Shown here: piece after piece, positions 62,184-64,000 of the stretch
How the letters are laid out: every line of letters begins with the position of its first letter
How positions within the stretch are numbered: the stretch's first letter is position 1
DNA from: Roseateles_B sp041906185
GTDB lineage: Bacteria; Pseudomonadota; Gammaproteobacteria; Burkholderiales; Burkholderiaceae_C
Reading direction: 5' to 3'
Length of the DNA: 64,000 nt
Assembly: GCA_041906185.1 (NCBI GenBank)
Contig: JAYRJQ010000009.1
Coordinates: 1 to 64,000, forward strand
Translations under genes and position numbers: made by a program
Notes under the pieces: model-generated
What the model saw: only the letters and a program-made list of their open reading frames with translations
Databases searched by the model: none
Told to the model about the DNA's origin: nothing

Positions 62184-63274
62184 GCCTCGCGCCGCTGATC
62201 GTCGGCAGCCCCGGCCCGGCCCAGCGCCGCGCCATGGCCAAGGCCATCACGCTGCTGGAGTCCACCCGCGCCGACCACCGCGCACAGGCGGATCAGCTCC
62301 TCGGAGAGCTGCTGCCGCACACCGGCCGCTCGCTGCGCCTCGGGATCTCCGGCGTGCCGGGAGTGGGCAAGAGCACCTTCATCGAGGCGCTCGGCCTCTT
62401 CCTGATCGAGCGTGGGCACCGGGTGGCGGTGCTGGCGGTGGACCCGTCCAGCACGGTCTCGGGCGGCTCCATCCTCGGGGACAAGACCCGCATGGAGCGC
62501 CTCTCCATGGACGAGCGCGCCTACATCCGCCCCAGCCCCAGCAGCGGCACCCTGGGCGGCGTGGCTGAGAAGACGCGCGAGGCCATGCTGGTCTGCGAGG
62601 CCGCGGGCTTCGATGTGGTGATCGTCGAGACCGTGGGCGTGGGCCAGAGCGAGACCGCGGTGGCCGGCATGACGGACATGTACGTGCTGCTGCAGCTGCC
62701 CAACGCCGGCGACGAGCTCCAGGCCATCAAGAAGGGCGTGATGGAGCTGGCCGACCTGGTGGTGATCAACAAGGCCGACGTGGACCCGGCCGCGGCGACG
62801 CGCGCGCAGGCCCAGATCATGTCCTCGCTGCGCCTCCTCGGCCTGCACGGCCGGCCCGAGCATGTGGCGCATGACGAGACGCTGTGGCACCCCATCGCCA
62901 TGCAGATCAGCGCGCTGAGGTTCCAGGGCTTGAAGGAGTTCTGGACCGCGGTCGAACAGTTCCGACAGCGGCAGACCGCCGGCGGCCGCTGGGACGCCAA
63001 GCGCCAGCAGCAGGCCCTGGCCTGGATGTGGGAGCGCATCCAGGGCGGGCTCAAGGCGGCCTTCATGGCTGATGCATCGGTGCGCGCCCAGCTGCCCGAC
63101 ACCACCGCCCGCGTGCTCGCCGGCCAGCTGGCGCCCTCGACGGCAGCCCGCGCGCTGCTCACCGCTTTCCACGGCCTGGCCCCCGCCGCCGGGCCTGTGT
63201 CCCCGACCTCCGAATCCCTCAGTTCCCAGGTGCCAGGTCTTGCCTCCGCGGCAATGCCCGGCGCTGCCTCGTGA
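62180..63274 (+). CDS. meaB: Methylmalonyl-CoA mutase-associated GTPase MeaB
   Basis: A 364-aa G3E-family GTPase. The P-loop is SGVPGVGKST (57-66), switch regions include AVDPSS and ETVGVGQSE, and the guanine-specificity motif is NKAD. MeaB (ArgK) guards the mutase, allowing adenosylcobalamin loading and preventing inactivation. The start overlaps the GNAT stop. The C-terminal ~30 residues are Ala/Pro/Ser-rich and variable. Ten bases separate it from pccB. Confidence 0.95.
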   Translation: MSLAPLIVGSPGPAQRRAMAKAITLLESTRADHRAQADQLLGELLPHTGRSLRLGISGVPGVGKSTFIEALGLFLIERGHRVAVLAVDPSSTVSGGSILGDKTRMERLSMDERAYIRPSPSSGTLGGVAEKTREAMLVCEAAGFDVVIVETVGVGQSETAVAGMTDMYVLLQLPNAGDELQAIKKGVMELADLVVINKADVDPAAATRAQAQIMSSLRLLGLHGRPEHVAHDETLWHPIAMQISALRFQGLKEFWTAVEQFRQRQTAGGRWDAKRQQQALAWMWERIQGGLKAAFMADASVRAQLPDTTARVLAGQLAPSTAARALLTAFHGLAPAAGPVSPTSESLSSQVPGLASAAMPGAAS

Positions 63275-63284
63275 AAGGACCGTT

Positions 63285-64000
63285 ATGCACGACATCCAAC
63301 AAATGCTTGAAGAGAAGCGCGCCAAGGCGCGGCTGGGCGGTGGCGAGAAGCGCATCGCCGCCCAGCACGCCAAGGGCAAGCTGACGGCGCGCGAGCGCAT
63401 CGAGCTGCTCTTCGACGAAGGCACCTTCGAGGAATGGGACATGTTCGTCGAGCACCGCTGCGTCGACTTCGGCATGGCCGACAACAAGATCCCCGGCGAC
63501 GGCGTGGTGACGGGCTACGGCATGATCAACGGCCGCCTGGCCTTCTGCTTCAGCCAGGACTTCACCGTCTTCGGCGGCGCGCTCTCGGAGTCGCATGCCG
63601 AGAAGATCTGTAAGATCATGGACCAGGCCATGAAGGTCGGCGCGCCGGTGATCGGCCTCAACGACTCGGGCGGTGCGCGCATCCAGGAAGGCGTGGCCTC
63701 GCTGGGCGGCTATGCCGACGTGTTCCAGAAGAACGTGCTGGCCTCGGGCGTGATCCCGCAGATCAGCCTGATCATGGGCCCCTGCGCCGGCGGCGCGGTG
63801 TACTCGCCCGCGATGACCGACTTCATCTTCATGGTGAAGGACAGCTCCTACATGTTCGTCACCGGCCCCGAGGTGGTGAAGACCGTGACGCACGAGGAGG
63901 TGACGGCCGAGGAGCTCGGCGGCGCGAGCACGCACAGCAGCAAGAGCGGCGTGGCGGACCTGGCCTTCGAGAACGACGTCGAGGCCATCATGATGCTGCG
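63285..64000 (+). CDS. pccB: Propionyl-CoA carboxylase beta subunit, cut by window edge
   Basis: The first 238 residues of an acyl-CoA carboxylase carboxyltransferase subunit, starting MHDIQQMLEEKRAKARLGGG. It contains KLTARERIELLFDEGTFEE, LNDSGGARIQEG and MGPCAGGAVYSPAMTDF, the acyl-CoA/biotin carboxyltransferase signatures. It makes methylmalonyl-CoA from propionyl-CoA, the substrate of the mutase two genes upstream. The frame is open to the right edge. Methylcrotonyl- or other acyl-CoA specificity is less likely given the neighbours. Confidence 0.93.
   Translation, partial: MHDIQQMLEEKRAKARLGGGEKRIAAQHAKGKLTARERIELLFDEGTFEEWDMFVEHRCVDFGMADNKIPGDGVVTGYGMINGRLAFCFSQDFTVFGGALSESHAEKICKIMDQAMKVGAPVIGLNDSGGARIQEGVASLGGYADVFQKNVLASGVIPQISLIMGPCAGGAVYSPAMTDFIFMVKDSSYMFVTGPEVVKTVTHEEVTAEELGGASTHSSKSGVADLAFENDVEAIMML

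Overview
The window is GC-rich bacterial chromosome, most like a betaproteobacterium of the Burkholderiales. That placement is an inference from the DUF2788, DUF2189 and YitT-type genes, the methylmalonyl-CoA cluster and the style of the tRNA genes; no phylogenetic marker is present.

Layout. (1) Positions 1-5.8 kb, minus strand: a DUF4132 giant protein, a MoxR AAA+ ATPase and a DUF5682 protein cut by the window edge, forming one operon with overlapping genes. (2) 6.1-8.5 kb: a Tat-exported serine hydrolase, a small DUF6980 protein, an FG-GAP-like protein that probably lost its 5' end, and an ORF remnant. (3) 8.6-41.6 kb: a ~33-kb Tn7-like transposon. It has recognisable 25-bp inverted ends (21/25 identical), a core of a TnsA-TnsB fusion, TnsC and a TnsD-like TniQ, and cargo on both sides of the core. 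The right end lies 27 bp from the 3' end of a tRNA-Ala(CGC) gene, the spacing expected of site-specific TnsD/TniQ targeting. A second, diverged right-type end abuts the left end, so an older element probably used the same site first.

Cargo. Left of the core is a tight three-gene operon of very large proteins: a 663-aa peptidoglycan-binding/lysozyme-like protein, a 2066-aa protein and a 1338-aa protein. I cannot assign the last two. Right of the core is a ribbon-helix-helix regulator followed by a five-gene defence operon: hsdR, hsdM, hsdS, a 1436-aa STAND-type NTPase with a C-terminal PD-(D/E)XK-like nuclease, and a 501-aa PD-(D/E)XK protein. An intact IS481-family element has inserted into the 3' end of tnsC and cut off its C-terminal tail. 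IS66 and other transposase remnants mark the left cargo boundary.

(4) 41.8-44.5 kb: ordinary chromosomal genes (alpha/beta hydrolase, YitT-like, DUF2788, DUF2189). (5) 44.66-55.29 kb: one gene for a 3544-aa protein made of about 400 tandem octapeptides plus a calcium-binding-like C-terminal domain, with nested DNA super-repeats of 657, 1065 and 1722 bp. (6) 55.7-58.4 kb: a glycosyltransferase, a hexapeptide acyltransferase and a methyltransferase. (7) 58.8-64 kb: a GntR/FCD regulator divergent from methylmalonyl-CoA mutase, a GNAT protein, the MeaB chaperone GTPase and propionyl-CoA carboxylase beta (cut by the edge), which together carry propionyl-CoA to succinyl-CoA. A perfect AT-rich palindrome in front of the mutase is the likely GntR operator.
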